Positions 49,153 through 58,212 of a DNA stretch of 64,000 nt are shown here, one piece after another (the stretch's first letter is position 1; every line of letters starts with the position of its first letter). The notes under the pieces were generated by a model, which did not search any database, had not been told where the DNA came from, and saw only the letters and a program-made list of their open reading frames with translations. The stretch is from the NCBI RefSeq assembly GCF_003019815.1, contig NZ_CP027773.1:1375001-1439000 (forward strand). Direction: 5' to 3'. Source of the stretch: Variovorax sp. PMC12. GTDB taxonomy: Bacteria > Pseudomonadota > Gammaproteobacteria > Burkholderiales > Burkholderiaceae_C. The translations under genes were made by a program, and so were the position numbers.

Positions 49153-51588
49153 TTAGAAAGACGTTCCGATCTGGAATTGGAGGCGCTGGATTCTATCCTT
49201 CGGGATCGTGACGAGTCCGGTACTCGGATCCGTGACTTCCTTCTGGGACTTGATGGGGAAGGCATAAGCCAGGCGCAGCGGGCCGAGCGGCGAGATCCAG
49301 CTGACGCCGAGACCGACCGAGGCGCGCAGCTTCTTCTGGGCGCTCCACTGTGCATCCGTCAGGCCGGGCGCGCGGGAGCCGAACACGTTGCCGACGTCGA
49401 AGAAGGTGTACAGGCGCAGCGTGCGGTCGTTGCCGGCACCCGGGAACGGCGTGCTCAGCTCGGCATTGAAGATGGCCTTCTTGGTACCGCCCAGTGCGGC
49501 GCCGTCGGTCTGGCCGAAGAGCGGCACGTCGCGCGGGCCCAGCGAGTTCTGCTCGAAGCCGCGGATCGAACCCAGGCCACCGGCATAGAAGTTCTTGAAG
49601 ATCGGGTAGGTATTGCCGCCCAGCGCCTTGGCATAGCCGACTTCACCGTTGACCGAGAAGGTGTACTGCTTGTTGATCGCGAAGAACTGCTGGTATTGGT
49701 AGTTCGTCTTGATGTACTTCATGTCGCCGCCCACGCCCAGTTCGAGGTTGGCGCGTTGCATGCGGCCCGTGGTCGGGGTCAGCGCGCTGTCGCGGCTGTC
49801 GCGGCCCCAGCCGACGGTCAGCGGAACACCCCAGACGCTCTTCTGGTCGCAGCCGAGCACGAAGAATCCGGTCGCATCCTTCTTGCACTGGAAGTAGGAG
49901 AGATAGGAATTCGGCGTGTACAGGCCCGCGAAGATCGCCGACCGGTTCGGATCGAACGCGTAGCGCTCAAGACCAATGCCGAAGAACACCGTGTCGATCT
50001 CGCTGAACGGCACACCGAAGCGGATCGAGGCGCCCTGGTTGACGAGCTTGTAGTCGCCGTCTTCCGAGGTCGAGTACGGCCGCGTCGTGGTGTGGTACAC
50101 GCTGATCGTGCGCGAGATGCCGTCCTTGGTGAAGTACGGATCGGTCGTCGTCAGCGACAGCGTACGGTTGTACTTGCTGGTGTTGACCTGCACGCCCAGG
50201 AAATTACCCGAGCCGAACACGTTTTCCTGCGAGATGCCGAAGGTCAGCGCGACCTTGTCGGAGCTCGAGTAGCCGGCACCCAGCTGCAAGCTGCCGGTGG
50301 GCTTTTCAGCCACGTTGACCGTCAGGTCCACCTGGTCGGGCGAACCCGGCACTTCCTGCGTTTCGACGTTCACTTCGGTGAAGAAGCCCAGGCGGTCGAC
50401 ACGGTCGCGCGACAGCTTGATCTTGTCGCCGTCGTACCACGAGGCTTCGTATTGGCGGAACTCGCGGCGAATGACTTCGTCGCGGGTCTTGTTGTTGCCG
50501 CCGACCATCACGCGGCGCACGTACACGCGGCGCGAAGGCTCGGCCTGCAGCGTCAGCGTGACGCGGTTGTTCACGCGGTCGATTTCGGGACGCGCCTGCA
50601 CGCGGGCGAACGCGTAGCCGAAGGTGCCGAAATAGTCGTTGAAGGCCTTGGTGGTCTCCGTGACCTGCTCGCCGTTGTAGGGCTCGCCCGGCTTGATGGT
50701 GATGAGCGACTTGAACTCCTCGTCGCGGCCGAGGTAGTTGCCGTCGAGCTTGACGCCTGCCACCACGAACTTCTCGCCTTCGGTGATGTTCACCGTCACC
50801 GTCAGGTCCTTGCGGTCCGGCGAAATGGCGACCTGGGTCGAATCGATGCGGAACTCGAGGTAGCCGCGCGTGATGTAGTACGAGCGCAGTGTTTCGAGGT
50901 CGGCGTTGAGCTTGGCGCGCGAGTACTGGTTCGACTTCGTGTACCAGCTCATGAAACCGCCGCTGTCCTGGTCGAACAGGCTCAGCAGCGTCGATTCGCT
51001 GAAGGCCTTGTTGCCCACCACATGCACTTCGCGGATGCGGGCGGATTCGCCTTCGGTGACGGTGAACGTCAGGTTGACGCGGTTGCGCTCGATGGGCGTG
51101 ACGGTGGTCACGACCTGCGCGTTGTACAGGCTGCGGCTCACGTACTGGCGCTTGAGCTCCTGCTCGGCGCGATCGGTCAGTGCCTTGTCGTACGGACGGC
51201 CGTCGGTCAGGCCCACTTCGCGCAGCGCCTTCGTCAGCGCGGCCTTGTCGAATTCCTTGGTGCCGACGAAGTCGACATCGGCGATGGTGGGCCGCTCCTC
51301 GACGATCACCACCAGCACGTTGCCGTTCACGTCGATGCGCACATCCTTGAACAAACCCAGCTCGAACAGCGCGCGGATCGCGGCCGAACCGCGCTCGTCG
51401 CTGTAGGTATCGCCTACGCGCAGGGGCAGCGACGCGAAGATCGTGCCGGCTTCGACGCGTTGCAAGCCTTCGACGCGGATGTCACGTACCGTGAAAGGCT
51501 CGACGGCCCATGCAGCCGTGGCGGCGAGCGCACTGGCAACCACCGCGACAACGCTACGCAGGCGAAAGCGATTGAAGTTTTTGTTCAT
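49153..51588 (-). CDS. bamA: Outer membrane assembly protein BamA
   Basis: BamA inserts beta-barrel proteins into the outer membrane. The 811-residue protein has a signal peptide (cleavage near AAWA, about residue 28), five POTRA domains (about residues 30-430, first at FTVRDIRVEGLQRVEAGT, in short IRVEGLQR) and a C-terminal 16-strand barrel ending in QFQIGTSF, with the terminal Phe expected for barrel insertion. The conserved loop-6 motif is seen as GSIRGF near 660. Length and layout match E. coli BamA (810). skp follows immediately and rseP precedes it. Confidence 0.96.
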   Translation of the reverse strand: MNKNFNRFRLRSVVAVVASALAATAAWAVEPFTVRDIRVEGLQRVEAGTIFASLPLRVGDTYSDERGSAAIRALFELGLFKDVRIDVNGNVLVVIVEERPTIADVDFVGTKEFDKAALTKALREVGLTDGRPYDKALTDRAEQELKRQYVSRSLYNAQVVTTVTPIERNRVNLTFTVTEGESARIREVHVVGNKAFSESTLLSLFDQDSGGFMSWYTKSNQYSRAKLNADLETLRSYYITRGYLEFRIDSTQVAISPDRKDLTVTVNITEGEKFVVAGVKLDGNYLGRDEEFKSLITIKPGEPYNGEQVTETTKAFNDYFGTFGYAFARVQARPEIDRVNNRVTLTLQAEPSRRVYVRRVMVGGNNKTRDEVIRREFRQYEASWYDGDKIKLSRDRVDRLGFFTEVNVETQEVPGSPDQVDLTVNVAEKPTGSLQLGAGYSSSDKVALTFGISQENVFGSGNFLGVQVNTSKYNRTLSLTTTDPYFTKDGISRTISVYHTTTRPYSTSEDGDYKLVNQGASIRFGVPFSEIDTVFFGIGLERYAFDPNRSAIFAGLYTPNSYLSYFQCKKDATGFFVLGCDQKSVWGVPLTVGWGRDSRDSALTPTTGRMQRANLELGVGGDMKYIKTNYQYQQFFAINKQYTFSVNGEVGYAKALGGNTYPIFKNFYAGGLGSIRGFEQNSLGPRDVPLFGQTDGAALGGTKKAIFNAELSTPFPGAGNDRTLRLYTFFDVGNVFGSRAPGLTDAQWSAQKKLRASVGLGVSWISPLGPLRLAYAFPIKSQKEVTDPSTGLVTIPKDRIQRLQFQIGTSF

Positions 51589-51626
51589 CTGTGAATTGAG
51601 CCGGCACGGAAAGGGCCGGCAGAAAG

Positions 51627-52997
51627 TTAACCAAAGAGCCGCGTGACGTCGTTGAAGAGTGCGACCGACATCATGACCAGCAGCAGGGCAACCCCGCCCC
51701 GCTGCAGCCGTTCCATCCAGGCGTCAGAGACGCTTTTCCCGGTCAGGCCCTCCCAAAGATAATACATCAGGTGCCCCCCATCGAGGACCGGCAGCGGCAT
51801 GAGATTGAGCACGCCAAGGCTCACGCTGATGAGCGCAAGGAAGACGAGATACTGCGTGAAACCAAGGCTGGCGGACTTGCCGGCGTAGTCGGCAATGGTG
51901 AGCGGACCGCTCAAATTCTTCAGGGAAGCTTCACCAATGACCATCTTGGCCATCATTCGCACGGTCAGCGCCGACACCTCCCAGGTGCGCACCACGCCGC
52001 GCCACACGCCGTCGACCGGCCCCTGGCGCACCGTCACCATCTCCGGCGGGGCGCCGACGTAGGCCCCGATGCGGCCGACCTTGGCGGCGCCCTCTTCCCG
52101 CACCTCGGGCTTGACGTCGATCGTGAGAGACTGGCCGCCGCGCTCGATCTTCCAGGCCTGCGTGAGCGGCTGGCCTGCGTCCACCGAGGCGCGGATCACC
52201 TCGCGCAATTGCTGCCCGTCGACGATGGCGGTATTGCCGATGGAACGCACCACGTCGCCTTTGCGCAGGCCGGCGCGCTCGGCGGCGCTGCCGGCCATGA
52301 CTTCGCCGATCTCCGGCTTGGTCAGGGGAGCGAGCACGCCGATCTTGCGGAACATCTGCGGATCGGCATCCCGGGTTTCGAGGCTGCTCAGGGGAAGTAC
52401 CAGCGTGCGCGCGGGCCGGCCGCCCTCGCCCGCCACTTCGAGCGTCAGGTCATGGCCGTCGAGCGCGCCGCGCGTCATGCGCCAGCGCAAGTCCTCGAAT
52501 GACTGAACCGGCGACAGATCGCCGTCGAAGCCCGCCCGGGTGATGTATTCGCCGCCATGCAGGCCCGCGGCCTCGGCCATCGAGGCCGCCACCGGGCGGC
52601 CCAGCTTGGCGACAGGTTCCTGCACGCCGATCCAGTTGACCGCCGTGTAGAGCACCACGGCCAGCAGCAGGTTGGCGACGGGACCCGCGGCGACAATGGC
52701 CGCCCGCGAGCGCAGCGGCTGGGTATTGAAGGCGCGATGGCGCTCTTCAGGGGCAACCGGGCCTTCGCGCTCGTCGAGCATCTTGACGTAGCCGCCCAGC
52801 GGGAACGCGCCGATGACGAACTCGGTCGATTGCCCTGGATGCTGCCGCTTGGGCTGCCAGCGGAACAGCGCCTTGCCGAACCCGACCGAAAAGCGCTCCA
52901 CCTTGACGCCGCAGGCCACAGCGACACGGTAGTGGCCGTATTCGTGTACCGCGATCAACACACCGAGCGCGACCACAAAGGCTATGACAGTAAGCAT
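51627..52997 (-). CDS. rseP: Site-2 membrane protease RseP
   Basis: RseP cleaves anti-sigma factor RseA and signal-peptide remnants within the inner membrane. The 456-residue protein has the zinc motif HEYGH at residues 18-22, a region for the first PDZ domain near 115-200 and a second near 215-290 (ERAGLRKGDVVRSIG), and the second metal site LNLMPLPVLDGGHLM near 400, with Asp as ligand. Four membrane segments are expected. It precedes bamA in transcription order, fitting envelope stress control next to outer-membrane assembly. Confidence 0.95.
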   Translation of the reverse strand: MLTVIAFVVALGVLIAVHEYGHYRVAVACGVKVERFSVGFGKALFRWQPKRQHPGQSTEFVIGAFPLGGYVKMLDEREGPVAPEERHRAFNTQPLRSRAAIVAAGPVANLLLAVVLYTAVNWIGVQEPVAKLGRPVAASMAEAAGLHGGEYITRAGFDGDLSPVQSFEDLRWRMTRGALDGHDLTLEVAGEGGRPARTLVLPLSSLETRDADPQMFRKIGVLAPLTKPEIGEVMAGSAAERAGLRKGDVVRSIGNTAIVDGQQLREVIRASVDAGQPLTQAWKIERGGQSLTIDVKPEVREEGAAKVGRIGAYVGAPPEMVTVRQGPVDGVWRGVVRTWEVSALTVRMMAKMVIGEASLKNLSGPLTIADYAGKSASLGFTQYLVFLALISVSLGVLNLMPLPVLDGGHLMYYLWEGLTGKSVSDAWMERLQRGGVALLLVMMSVALFNDVTRLFG

Positions 52998-53030
52998 CCG
53001 GGTCCTCTGGCTGTAAGAGTGGGGTTGTCG

Positions 53031-54218
53031 TCAGGCTGCGAAACGCAGCGCCGCGGCATTGGCCGCCGCACGGGCGCTGGCATCGATTGCCAGCAGGTCG
53101 GCCAGCGATGCCGGCTTGGAGGGCGAGACTGTCTCCAAAGTTTCCATGTTGACCGCATGAATGCGGTCGAAGCGCAGTCGCCGGTCGAGGAATGCCTCGA
53201 CTGCGACCTCGTTGGCGGCGTTGAGCACGGCCGTCGTGCCCGGCGCTGCGCGCAATGCGTGCCAGGCCAGGCCCAGGCCCGGAAAGAGCGCCGCATCGGG
53301 CGCATTGAACGTGAGCGAAGCCATCTGGCGGAAATCGAGCCGTGCCGCGCCGCTCTCGATGCGCTCGGGCCAGGCCAGGCCGACCGCGATCGGCACCCGC
53401 ATGTCGGGCGTACCGAGCTGGGCGATGACCGATGCGTCGGTGAACTGGACCATCGAGTGCACCACGCTCTGCGGATGGATGACGACCTCGATCTGCTCGG
53501 GCGAGACGCCGAACAGGTGGCGCGCCTCGATCACTTCGAGCGCCTTGTTCATCATCGTGGCCGAGTCGACCGAGATCTTGCGCCCCATCACCCAGTTGGG
53601 GTGGGCACAAGCCTGCTCGGGCGTCACTGCGCCCAGCGTCTCGGGCGCACGTGTGCGGAATGGGCCACCCGACGCGGTCAGGATGATCTTGTCGATGCGC
53701 CGCGACCAGGTGGACGGGTCTTCGGGCAGCGACTGGAAGATGGCCGAGTGCTCGCTGTCGATGGGCAGCAGCGTGGCGCCACCTTCGCGCACCGTGCGCA
53801 TGAACAGTTCGCCCCCGACGACCAGCGCCTCCTTGTTGGCCAGCAGCAGGCGCTTGCCAGCACGGGCGGCGGCCAGGCAGGGCCCGAGACCCGCTGCGCC
53901 GACGATGGCGGCCATGACGGCGTCGACCTCTTCGTGCGACGCTATCTTTTCAAGAGCATCGATGTCAGTGAGAACAACCGTTTTCAGGTTGTTCTGCTTG
54001 ATCTTTTCAGCCAGCAGCGCCGCATGCGGTGCACTCGCCATGACGGCGAAACGTGGTGAGAACTGCGCGCACTGGGCCAGCAGTTCGTCCACCTTGGTGG
54101 CGGCGGAGAGCGCGAACACCTCGAAACGCTCGGGATGGCGCGAAATGACGTCGAGCGTGCTGACGCCGACCGAACCGGTCGAACCGAGCACAGTGACGCG
54201 TTGCTTGGGAGTATTCAC
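53031..54218 (-). CDS. dxr: 1-deoxy-D-xylulose 5-phosphate reductoisomerase
   Basis: Dxr (IspC) converts DXP to MEP using NADPH, the committed step of the isoprenoid pathway that supplies undecaprenyl phosphate. The 395 residues open with the NADPH motif TVLGSTGSVGVSTLDVI near residue 9. Metal and substrate residues lie in LLPIDSEHSA near 150 and KISVDSATMMNKALEVIEA near 207, in short DSATMMNK. The GTG start overlaps the cdsA stop by four bases. It sits next to uppS, two steps apart in the same lipid supply route. Confidence 0.95.
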   Translation of the reverse strand: MNTPKQRVTVLGSTGSVGVSTLDVISRHPERFEVFALSAATKVDELLAQCAQFSPRFAVMASAPHAALLAEKIKQNNLKTVVLTDIDALEKIASHEEVDAVMAAIVGAAGLGPCLAAARAGKRLLLANKEALVVGGELFMRTVREGGATLLPIDSEHSAIFQSLPEDPSTWSRRIDKIILTASGGPFRTRAPETLGAVTPEQACAHPNWVMGRKISVDSATMMNKALEVIEARHLFGVSPEQIEVVIHPQSVVHSMVQFTDASVIAQLGTPDMRVPIAVGLAWPERIESGAARLDFRQMASLTFNAPDAALFPGLGLAWHALRAAPGTTAVLNAANEVAVEAFLDRRLRFDRIHAVNMETLETVSPSKPASLADLLAIDASARAAANAAALRFAA

Positions 54219-55060
54219 AGGAAAGCCAGCATCATGGCAATGGGGAGCGCCGGCAAGAGGGCATCCACGCGGTCGAGAACGCCGCCGTGGCCCGGCAGCA
54301 GCTTGCTGCTGTCCTTGGCGCCGGCGCTTCGCTTGATGAGTGATTCGACGAGGTCGCCCACGACGCTCATCGCCGCAAGAAACAGCGCACCGAGCAGCAG
54401 AAGCCACCAGCCGCGCTCGTTGAGCCGGGTGTAGAGGCTTGCGACGGTGGCGCCCGTCGCCTTGTCCGCCCAGACCCAGGTAAAAGCCAGCACCACCACG
54501 CCGACCATGCCACCCCAGACGCCTTCCCAGCTCTTGCCGGGACTGATCGCGGGAGCGAGCTTGTTGCGGGTGAACTTGAGGCCGAAGGCCCGGCCGGCAA
54601 AATAGGCGAACACGTCTGCCACCCAAACCAGCACGAGGATGGACAGCAGGAAATTGATACCGACCATGCGCGCCTGCACCGCCGCCAGCCATGCAACCCA
54701 CAGTGCCAACAGGCCACCGACCAGCCGCAGCCCGCGCGGAATCCGCGGCCAGCCCGGCACCGCCACGCGAAGCAGCAGCGCCCCGCCCAGCACCCAGGCA
54801 GCGCCGGCCAGGGTCCACATCAGCACCAGCGACTGCTCGAGCAGGCCCAGCCACCACGACAGCGCGCAAAGCACTACTGTCTCGATGCCCAGGAACACCG
54901 AAAGCCGCTGGCCATAGCCGTTCAGGCGCCCCCATTCCCAGGCTGCGGCGCCGATCAGCACCAGCATCACGCAGGCAAAGGGGATGTAGTTTCGATAGAA
55001 CAGCGCCGGCAGCAGGATCGCGAGCAGCACGATCGCCGTGAGGATGCGTTGTTTGAGCAT
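54215..55060 (-). CDS. cdsA: Phosphatidate cytidylyltransferase
   Basis: CdsA makes CDP-diacylglycerol from phosphatidate and CTP, the precursor of all membrane phospholipids. The 281-residue inner-membrane protein has about seven hydrophobic segments. The family signature appears as SVVGDLVESLIKRSAGAKDSSKLLPGHGGVLDRVD near residues 230-265, in short KDSSKLLPGHGG and DRVD. I use the ATG at 55060 (MLKQRIL), since the open frame upstream belongs to uppS. It overlaps dxr by four bases and lies 19 bases after uppS. Confidence 0.93.
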   Translation of the reverse strand: MLKQRILTAIVLLAILLPALFYRNYIPFACVMLVLIGAAAWEWGRLNGYGQRLSVFLGIETVVLCALSWWLGLLEQSLVLMWTLAGAAWVLGGALLLRVAVPGWPRIPRGLRLVGGLLALWVAWLAAVQARMVGINFLLSILVLVWVADVFAYFAGRAFGLKFTRNKLAPAISPGKSWEGVWGGMVGVVVLAFTWVWADKATGATVASLYTRLNERGWWLLLLGALFLAAMSVVGDLVESLIKRSAGAKDSSKLLPGHGGVLDRVDALLPALPIAMMLAFL

Positions 55061-55079
55061 GCGAGAAGTTGTCGGGCGG

Positions 55080-55808
55080 TCAGGCCGTCTGGCTCTGCGG
55101 AGCCGAGACCTGTGCCGAGGTTTGGCCGAAGCGACGCTCGCGGCTTCGGAATGCGGCGATGGCCTCGTCCAGCGCAGCCTCGTCGAATTCCGGCCACAGC
55201 TTGTCGCTGAAGAAAAGCTCGGCATAGGCACTCTGCCAGAGCAGGAAATTGGACAACCGCTGCTCGCCGCCCGTGCGGATGAACAGGTCGGGGTCGGGCA
55301 CATGTGCCAGCGCCATCGCCCGGTCGAGGCTCTCCTCGGTGACGGCTTCACCCTGCGCCGCCAGCTTGGCGGCGGCCTGAGCGATGTCCCACCGGCCGCC
55401 GTAGTTGAAGCAGACGTTGAGCACCATGCGCGAGTTGTGCGCGGTGGCGGCCTCGGCGTCGACCAGGCCCTTCACCATCTTCGGCGACAGGCCGCCGCGC
55501 TCGCCGACAAAGTACAGCCGCACGCCGTCGCTGCTGAGCCGGGGCACCTCGCGAGCGAGCGCACCGACCATCAGCTCCATGAGTCCGGAAACCTCCTCGA
55601 CGGGCCGGTTCCAGTTCTCGGAAGAAAACGCGAACACCGTGAGCACGCCCACGCCGCGGTCGGCGCAGGCCTTGACGCACCGGCGCAGCGATTCGACGCC
55701 CTGTTTGTGCCCCGCGACCCGGGGCAGGAAGCGCCGCGTCGCCCAACGGCCGTTGCCGTCCATGACGATGGCAACGTGATGCGGGTTTCGCGGCGTTGAC
55801 GAGGCCAT
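55080..55808 (-). CDS. uppS: Undecaprenyl diphosphate synthase
   Basis: UppS extends farnesyl diphosphate with eight isopentenyl units to the C55 lipid carrier for peptidoglycan and O-antigen. The 242-residue cis-prenyltransferase has VAIVMDGNGRWA with catalytic Asp17, GHKQGVESLRRCV near 38, FAFSSENWNRP near 68 and the C-terminal DLFIRTGGEQRLSNFLLWQ near 190, in short RTGGEQRLSN. I take the ATG at 55808, nine bases before the frr stop; 55820 is an alternative overlapping frr. Confidence 0.95.
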   Translation of the reverse strand: MASSTPRNPHHVAIVMDGNGRWATRRFLPRVAGHKQGVESLRRCVKACADRGVGVLTVFAFSSENWNRPVEEVSGLMELMVGALAREVPRLSSDGVRLYFVGERGGLSPKMVKGLVDAEAATAHNSRMVLNVCFNYGGRWDIAQAAAKLAAQGEAVTEESLDRAMALAHVPDPDLFIRTGGEQRLSNFLLWQSAYAELFFSDKLWPEFDEAALDEAIAAFRSRERRFGQTSAQVSAPQSQTA

Positions 55809-55816
55809 GGCAGGCC

Positions 55817-56377
55817 TCAAACGGCCATGATCTCCGCTTCCTTGGCCGCGACCAGGCGGTCGATTTCCGCGATGTGGCGGTCGGTGACCTTCTGGATCTC
55901 GGCTTCGGCGCGTTTCTGGTCGTCTTCCGACGCCAGCTTGTCCTTGACCAGCTTCTTGACCGACTCGTTCGCATCGCGGCGCAGGTTGCGCGTGGCGATC
56001 TTGGCGCTTTCGCCTTCGTTGCGGACCAGCTTGGTCATTTCCTTGCGGCGCTCTTCGCTCATGGCGGGCAGCGGCACGCGGATCAGGTCGCCCATCGAGG
56101 CGGGGTTCAGGCCCAGGTCGCTTTCGCGGATGGCCTTCTCGATCTTGGCGCCCATGCCCTTTTCCCAGGGCTGGACGCTGATGGTGCGCGAATCGAGCAC
56201 CGACACGTTGGCCACCTGGCTCAGCGGCACTTGCGAGCCGTAGTACTCGACGTGGATCGAATCGAGCAGCGCCGAGTTGGCGCGGCCCGTGCGAATCTTG
56301 GTGAGGTTGTTCTGGAATGCGGCGAGCGACTGATTCATCTTCGCGTCGGTCGCATTGCGGATGTCTGCAATGGTCAT
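55817..56377 (-). CDS. frr: Ribosome recycling factor
   Basis: Frr with EF-G splits post-termination ribosomes. The 186-residue two-domain protein has the three-helix bundle interrupted by the beta domain. Recognisable stretches are IRTGRANSALLDSIHVEYYG near residue 28, in short TGRANSALLD; VQPWEKGM near 70; and PLPAMSEERRKEMTKLV near 105, in short PLPAMSEERR. Its ATG at 56377 is preceded by a GAGT region 11 bases after pyrH. Length matches E. coli Frr (185). Confidence 0.96.
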   Translation of the reverse strand: MTIADIRNATDAKMNQSLAAFQNNLTKIRTGRANSALLDSIHVEYYGSQVPLSQVANVSVLDSRTISVQPWEKGMGAKIEKAIRESDLGLNPASMGDLIRVPLPAMSEERRKEMTKLVRNEGESAKIATRNLRRDANESVKKLVKDKLASEDDQKRAEAEIQKVTDRHIAEIDRLVAAKEAEIMAV

Positions 56378-56388
56378 CTCAAATACTC

Positions 56389-57111
56389 CTAGGCATGCAC
56401 CAGCGTGCCCTCGTCCTCGCCCATCACGACACGCTTGAGCGCGCCGTTCTTGAAGATCGAGAACACCTTGATCGGCAGCTTCTGGTCGCGGCACAGCGCG
56501 AAGGCCGTGGCGTCCATGATGCCGAGATTTTGCGCGATCGCCTCGTCGAAAGTCAGCGTGGCGTAGCGTGTTGCATTGGGGTTGGTCTTGGGGTCGGCGG
56601 TGTATACACCATCGACCTTGGTCGCCTTGAGCACCAGCTCGGCGCCGATTTCGGCGCCGCGCAGCGCTGCGGCCGTGTCGGTGGTGAAGAACGGGTTGCC
56701 CGTGCCGGCGGCGAACACCACGACCTTGCCCTCTTCGAGGTACTGCAGGGCCTTGGGGCGCACATAGGGCTCGACCACCTGCTCGATGGCAATGGCGGAC
56801 ATCACCCGGGCCACCAGGTTCTGCTTGTTCATGGTGTCGGCCAGCGCCAGCGCGTTCATCACGGTGGCCAGCATGCCCATGTAGTCGGCAGTGGCGCGGT
56901 CCATGCCGACGGAGCCTCCCGCGACGCCACGGAAGATGTTGCCGCCGCCGATGACCACGGCCACCTCGACACCCATGTTCACCACTTCGGCGATTTCCTC
57001 GACCATGCGGACGATGGTGGCGCGGTTGATGCCGAAAGCGTCGTCGCCCATCAACGCCTCTCCCGACAGCTTCAACAAGATTCGCTTGTGGGCTGGGCGG
57101 GCATCAGACAT
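56389..57111 (-). CDS. pyrH: UMP kinase
   Basis: PyrH phosphorylates UMP to UDP and belongs to the amino-acid kinase family, unrelated to eukaryotic UMP kinases. The 240 residues have RILLKLSGEALMG near residue 10, VVIGGGNIFRG near 52, the NALALAD motif near 85 and the C-terminal GTGNPFFTTDTAAALRA-type stretch near 137, in short GTGNPFFTTD. The ATG at 57111 follows AAGGAA; a TTG two codons earlier is unnecessary. A strong terminator separates it from tsf, so it may rely partly on its own promoter. Confidence 0.96.
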   Translation of the reverse strand: MSDARPAHKRILLKLSGEALMGDDAFGINRATIVRMVEEIAEVVNMGVEVAVVIGGGNIFRGVAGGSVGMDRATADYMGMLATVMNALALADTMNKQNLVARVMSAIAIEQVVEPYVRPKALQYLEEGKVVVFAAGTGNPFFTTDTAAALRGAEIGAELVLKATKVDGVYTADPKTNPNATRYATLTFDEAIAQNLGIMDATAFALCRDQKLPIKVFSIFKNGALKRVVMGEDEGTLVHA

Positions 57112-57158
57112 GGGCAATTTCCTTGAGTTGGCGGGGGCGAGTGTAAAACGTAGCGGTG

Positions 57159-57193
57159 AAAAAGCGGCGGCACGCGTTCGCGCACCGCCGCTT
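57159..57193 (-). terminator. Terminator between tsf and pyrH
   Basis: AAGCGGCGG and CCGCCGCTT form a nine-pair stem extended inward by CGCG/CGCG with two wobble pairs, followed by TTTTTC on the minus strand. It should end most rpsB-tsf transcripts, with read-through into pyrH-frr possible. Confidence 0.9.
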
Positions 57194-57207
57194 GTATGGC
57201 GGCTGGA

Positions 57208-58131
57208 TCAGGCAGCGGCCTTGGCAGCGGCAACTTGCGCGGCCACTTCGGCGGCGAAGTCGTCGACCTTCTTCTCGATGCCTTCGCCGACCACGTACAG
57301 GGTGAAGCCCTTGATCGTGGTGTTGGCAGCCTTGAGCATCTGCTCAACGGTCTGCTTGTCGTTCTTCACGAACGGCTGGTTGTGCAGCGAGACTTCCTTC
57401 AGGAACTTCTGCACGCCGCCTTCGATGCGCTTGGCAACGATGTCGTCCGGCTGCGGCTTCTTGCCTTCGGCTTCGGCCGTCTTGCGGTCTTCATCGGCCT
57501 TGCCCTTGGCAACTGCGCGTTCCTTTTCGATCAGGTCGGCAGGCACGTCGGAAGCCTGGATGGCGACCGGCTTCATGGCGGCGATGTGCATCGCGACGTC
57601 CTTGGCCGAGGTGTCGTCGCCTTCGAACTCGACCATCACGCCGATGCGCGTGCCGTGCAGGTACGAAGCCAGCTTGCCGTTGCCCGTGAAGTGCTTGAAG
57701 CGGCGGAAGCTCATGTTCTCGCCGATCTTGCCGATCAGGCCCTTGCGCACGTCTTCGAGCGTGGGACCGAAACCGTCCTGCTCATAGGCCAGCGCACCCA
57801 GGGCGGCGATGTCCGCGGGGTTGTTCCTGGCGACCAGCATCGCGGCAGCGTTGGCCATGGCCAGGAAGCTGTCGTTCTTGGTGACGAAGTCGGTTTCGCA
57901 GTTGATTTCGATCATGCCGCCGGCAGCGCCGTCGACGAAAGCCGTGACCACGCCTTCGGCGGTGATGCGGCCCGATGCCTTGCCAGCCTTGTTGCCGAGC
58001 TTGATGCGCAGCAGCTCTTCGGCTTTTTCCATGTTGCCGTCAGCCTCCGTCAGGGCCTTCTTGCATTCCATCATGGGCGCGTCGGTCTTCGCGCGCAGTT
58101 CGCCGACCATGCTTGCGGTGATTGCAGCCAT
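57208..58131 (-). CDS. tsf: Translation elongation factor Ts
   Basis: EF-Ts recycles EF-Tu by releasing GDP. The 307-residue protein has the N-terminal UBA-like domain with VGELRAKTDAPMMECKKAL near residue 8, in short RAKTDAPMMECK, then EAEELLR-type helix and the two core subdomains with INCETDFVTKND near 75, in short CETDFV. The end is Ala/Lys-rich. It follows rpsB with an intergenic hairpin and T-run between them, and precedes a second terminator. Length is typical (E. coli 283, betaproteobacteria about 300). Confidence 0.96.
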   Translation of the reverse strand: MAAITASMVGELRAKTDAPMMECKKALTEADGNMEKAEELLRIKLGNKAGKASGRITAEGVVTAFVDGAAGGMIEINCETDFVTKNDSFLAMANAAAMLVARNNPADIAALGALAYEQDGFGPTLEDVRKGLIGKIGENMSFRRFKHFTGNGKLASYLHGTRIGVMVEFEGDDTSAKDVAMHIAAMKPVAIQASDVPADLIEKERAVAKGKADEDRKTAEAEGKKPQPDDIVAKRIEGGVQKFLKEVSLHNQPFVKNDKQTVEQMLKAANTTIKGFTLYVVGEGIEKKVDDFAAEVAAQVAAAKAAA

Positions 58132-58162
58132 TTGTGTATCTCCGTAAATCCAAAAATCAGGT

Positions 58163-58189
58163 TAAAAAAAAGGGGCACCAAAGCCCCTT
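58163..58189 (-). terminator. Attenuator-like hairpin between rpsB and tsf
   Basis: AAGGGGC and GCCCCTT pair over seven bases with a six-base loop and are followed by eight T on the minus strand. It is an intrinsic terminator by form, yet it lies inside the rpsB-tsf operon, so it probably lets only part of the transcripts continue. Confidence 0.88.
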
Positions 58190-58212
58190 CTTCAGGCTCG
58201 CGAGCGCGCCGA

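Noticed and set aside
48487..51594. A plus-strand open frame of over 1000 codons opposite bamA and skp
   Set aside because: Same GC shadow effect; the minus-strand BamA has all domains and the antisense translation resembles no protein family.
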